From Bacteroidota bacterium (GTDB lineage Bacteria > Bacteroidota > Bacteroidia > Flavobacteriales > Weeksellaceae), in assembly GCA_023419095.1 (NCBI GenBank), contig JAEZYN010000142.1:1-7492 (forward strand): a DNA stretch of 7,492 nucleotides, written 5' to 3'. The translations under genes and the position numbers were made by a program. Shown here one piece after another: positions 5,807 through 7,492 of this stretch; the stretch's first letter is position 1, and every line of letters begins with the position of its first letter. Under the pieces are notes generated by a model that saw only the letters and a program-made list of their open reading frames with translations, was not told the DNA's origin and made no database searches.

Positions 5807-6514
5807 ATGAAATATAAGAGAATTCTCCTGAAATTAAGTGGTGAAGCCCTGATGGGAAACCGTCAGTATGGTATTGATAATGACCGCCTGAAGGAATATG
5901 CTGCTGAAATAAAAAAAGTGGTCGATATGGGTTGCGAAGTGGCGATCGTGATCGGTGGCGGTAATATTTTCCGCGGGCTTGCCGGCGCTGCTAAAGGGAT
6001 GGACCGTGTGCAGGGAGATTATATGGGGATGCTGGCAACCGTGATCAACGGCATGGCACTGCAGGGCGCTCTGGAAGATGCGGGAATTCACACAAGACTA
6101 CAGTCTGCAATTGAAATGGATAAGGTGGCTGAACCATTCATTAAAAGAAAAGCAACACGCCATCTTGAGAAAGGCCGTGTGGTGATATTTGGTGCCGGAA
6201 CCGGGAATCCGTATTTCACAACCGATACGGCAGCAACTTTAAGAGCAATCGAAATTGGTGCTGATGTGATATTAAAAGGCACACGCGTTGACGGAATCTA
6301 TGATTCTGATCCGGAGAAAAATGCAGAGGCAGTGAAATTTAATTCACTAACTTTTGATGAAGTTTACGCCAAGGACCTGAAGGTGATGGATATGACGGCC
6401 TTTACGTTAAGTCATGAAAATAAACTACCGATTATTGTATTTGATATGAATCGCGAAGGAAACTTAAAGCGCGTGGTAGAGGGCGAAAAGGTAGGTACGC
6501 TGGTAGGACTTTAA
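5807..6514 (+). CDS. pyrH: UMP kinase
   Basis: 235 residues, the normal length for bacterial UMP kinases of the amino-acid-kinase fold, which are hexameric and unrelated to the P-loop CMP kinase encoded nearby. It converts UMP to UDP with ATP, feeding all pyrimidine nucleotide synthesis. Visible landmarks: LLKLSGEALMG (7-17), with the ATP-site Lys9 and Gly12; VIGGGNIFRG (48-57); DYMGMLATVINGMALQ (71-86), with the UMP-contacting Asp71; GAGTGNPYFTTDTAA (129-143); and the nucleotide-binding ILKGTRVDGIYDSDP (155-169). Everything expected is present. It is the first gene of a two-gene unit with frr (44-base gap), the widespread bacterial pyrH-frr pairing, and diverges from porQ across a 138-base spacer with a candidate promoter. 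Confidence 0.98.
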   Translation: MKYKRILLKLSGEALMGNRQYGIDNDRLKEYAAEIKKVVDMGCEVAIVIGGGNIFRGLAGAAKGMDRVQGDYMGMLATVINGMALQGALEDAGIHTRLQSAIEMDKVAEPFIKRKATRHLEKGRVVIFGAGTGNPYFTTDTAATLRAIEIGADVILKGTRVDGIYDSDPEKNAEAVKFNSLTFDEVYAKDLKVMDMTAFTLSHENKLPIIVFDMNREGNLKRVVEGEKVGTLVGL

Positions 6515-6558
6515 TTTACTGCATACATTTATTTATAATTTTAAAAGAACAGAAAATT

Positions 6559-7113
6559 ATGGAAGAAATAAATCTAATCATCGACATGGTAAAGCAGGAG
6601 ATGGATGCTGCGCTGAAACACTTAGATCACGCTTTTCAGAAAATCCGCGCAGGTAGAGCATCTACCTCGATGGTGCAGGATGTGATGGTGGAGTATTATG
6701 GTGCGCCGACCCCGCTTAACCAGGTGGCAAATGTGATGGTACCCGATGCGATGACCATCTCTATTCAGCCTTGGGACCGCAGCGCAATAGGTGCGATCGA
6801 AAAAGCGATTGTCAATTCAAATCTTGGTTTCGCACCGATGAACAATGGGGATAATATCATTCTCAACGTTCCGCCACTTACAGAAGAGCGCCGCCGCGAG
6901 TTGGCCAAGCAGGCAAAAGCGGAAAGCGAAGCAACCAAAGTTACGGTACGGAACGCGCGTCAGGACGGCATGAAAGAACTGAAAAAGCTTGACGGTGTCT
7001 CCGAAGACCTTATCAAAGGTGCTGAAGCTGAAATTCAGGAGCTAACCGACAAGTACGTAAAGATCTGCGATGAACATCTGAAAACCAAGGAAGCAGATAT
7101 CATGAAAGTTTAA
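6559..7113 (+). CDS. frr: Ribosome recycling factor
   Basis: 184 residues, against about 185 in most bacteria. With EF-G it splits the post-termination ribosome so that subunits can be reused. The three-helix-bundle domain I is formed by residues 1-30 and about 106-184, and domain II by about 31-105. Landmarks: FQKIRAGRAST (26-36), YYGAPTPLNQVA (46-57), IQPWDRSAIGAIEKAI (69-84), NLGFAPMNNGDNI (88-100), PPLTEERRRELAK (105-117) and VRNARQDG (130-137), the conserved basic patch that contacts the ribosome. The ATG at 6559 gives the standard N-terminus; its leader (agaacagaaaatt) is A-rich with no Shine-Dalgarno. Likely co-transcribed with pyrH, and followed after 3 bases by a strong terminator. 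Confidence 0.98.
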   Translation: MEEINLIIDMVKQEMDAALKHLDHAFQKIRAGRASTSMVQDVMVEYYGAPTPLNQVANVMVPDAMTISIQPWDRSAIGAIEKAIVNSNLGFAPMNNGDNIILNVPPLTEERRRELAKQAKAESEATKVTVRNARQDGMKELKKLDGVSEDLIKGAEAEIQELTDKYVKICDEHLKTKEADIMKV

Positions 7114-7116
7114 AAC

Positions 7117-7145
7117 AAAAAGTTCTGAGAAATCAGAACTTTTTT
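7117..7145. terminator. Symmetric (bidirectional) terminator between frr and the SDR gene
   Basis: A 12-bp stem, AAAAAGTTCTGA (7117-7128) with TCAGAACTTTTT (7133-7144), closes on a GAAA tetraloop. It has six Ts (7140-7145) on the plus side and an A-run at 7117-7120 that becomes a T tract on the minus side. It begins 3 bases after the frr stop and lies 3 bases beyond the stop of the convergent gene at 7149, so it should end transcription from both directions. Confidence 0.9.
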
Positions 7146-7148
7146 GTG

Positions 7149-7492
7149 CTATTTCGCGGCGAAACTGAAGATATTGCCCAGTTTGATTTCCGAGAAACTT
7201 TTAGATTTTATTTTGGCGGCATTGATCATTGCCTGAGCTAAGACATGGGTAGGCAAAGGTTTTTGGCTTTTAAATAATCCAAGACTGTTTGCAAACTTCA
7301 GAACTTTTGCACCCAAAACTTCTCCGGTACGGTCAGAATCCTTGCGCTCGAGCATTCCGGGCTGAAAAAACGTGAGCTTTGAAAATTCGAGTGCTTTAAT
7401 TTTTTCCTCCAGTTCACCTTTCATCCTTGAATAGAATATTTTTGACCGCGGATTCGCACCATATGCGGAAACCAGTACAAAATCTTCAACAC
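7149..7492 (-). CDS. NAD(P)-binding SDR-type oxidoreductase, C-terminal part (5' end beyond window)
   Basis: Only the last 113 residues are visible; the frame is open through the right edge (reading VEDFVLVSAYGANPRSK before the first internal Met codon at 7424), so that Met is not the start. The segment FVLVSAYGANPRSKIFYSRM followed by KGELEEKI carries the Tyr-x-x-x-Lys pair of short-chain dehydrogenases (YSRMK) and the pattern of the atypical SDR subgroup that includes TIP30/HTATIP2-like proteins; FFQPGMLERKDSDRTGE, with Pro and Arg, matches the corresponding later stretch. The Rossmann GxxGxxG motif should lie in the missing N-terminal half. The substrate is unknown; many bacterial relatives are annotated only as NAD(P)H-binding or NAD-dependent epimerase family. 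It ends with TAG at 7151-7149 and is convergent with frr. Confidence 0.82.
   Translation of the reverse strand, partial: VEDFVLVSAYGANPRSKIFYSRMKGELEEKIKALEFSKLTFFQPGMLERKDSDRTGEVLGAKVLKFANSLGLFKSQKPLPTHVLAQAMINAAKIKSKSFSEIKLGNIFSFAAK

Noticed and set aside
7149..7424. A complete 91-residue gene starting at the ATG at 7424.
   Set aside because: The same frame stays open to the window edge and encodes conserved SDR sequence upstream, including the catalytic Tyr, so this Met is internal.
1..7492. Search for CRISPR arrays, tRNA or rRNA genes, insertion sequences, and retron- or toxin-antitoxin-like pairs.
   Set aside because: No direct-repeat array, cloverleaf, transposase or paired small-gene module was seen; almost all of the window is accounted for by core genes.

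Overview
The window reads as chromosomal DNA of a flavobacterium (Bacteroidota), probably of the Chryseobacterium/Kaistella group. This rests on the gene set (TamL-type Omp85 lipoprotein, PorQ of the type IX secretion system, porQ-cmk adjacency), on A-rich leaders without Shine-Dalgarno sites, and on several copies of the Bacteroidota -7 promoter element TAnnTTTG placed just upstream of genes. The taxonomic call is by recognition of the protein families, not by a search.

Layout, left to right. Positions 1-1811 (minus) hold most of tamL, whose 3' end lies beyond the left edge; its antisense open frames are shadows. Divergent from it, and overlapping its 5' end by 15 bases, is a TrmH/SpoU-family RNA 2'-O-methyltransferase (1797-2525, plus). 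A terminator at 2524-2547 separates it from a minus-strand run that reads from right to left: porQ (5668-4670), cmk (4599-3925), a YtxH-domain protein (3824-3441), a YqjE-like holin-superfamily membrane protein (3361-3053) and an unrecognised conserved-looking protein (3048-2551). A second minus-strand terminator lies inside this run, between the YtxH and holin-like genes. From the 138-base spacer at 5669-5806, pyrH (5807-6514) and frr (6559-7113) run to the right, ending in a strong symmetric terminator shared with a convergent, incomplete SDR-type oxidoreductase gene (7149 to beyond the right edge).

Functionally this is mostly core material: nucleotide supply (CMP and UMP kinases), ribosome recycling, rRNA/tRNA modification, and outer-membrane biogenesis and secretion (TamL, PorQ). 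The three small membrane or membrane-associated proteins look like a general envelope/stress module, comparable in architecture to the E. coli yqjD-yqjE-yqjK group.

I see no mobile element, CRISPR array, RNA gene or clearly new multi-gene system. The points most worth checking are the 5'-overlapping tamL/methyltransferase pair, in which each gene's apparent promoter lies inside the other gene; six uninterrupted 11-residue repeats in the YtxH protein; a TTG start for porQ; and the terminator inside the small-membrane-protein cluster. No stretch over 300 bases lacks a gene.
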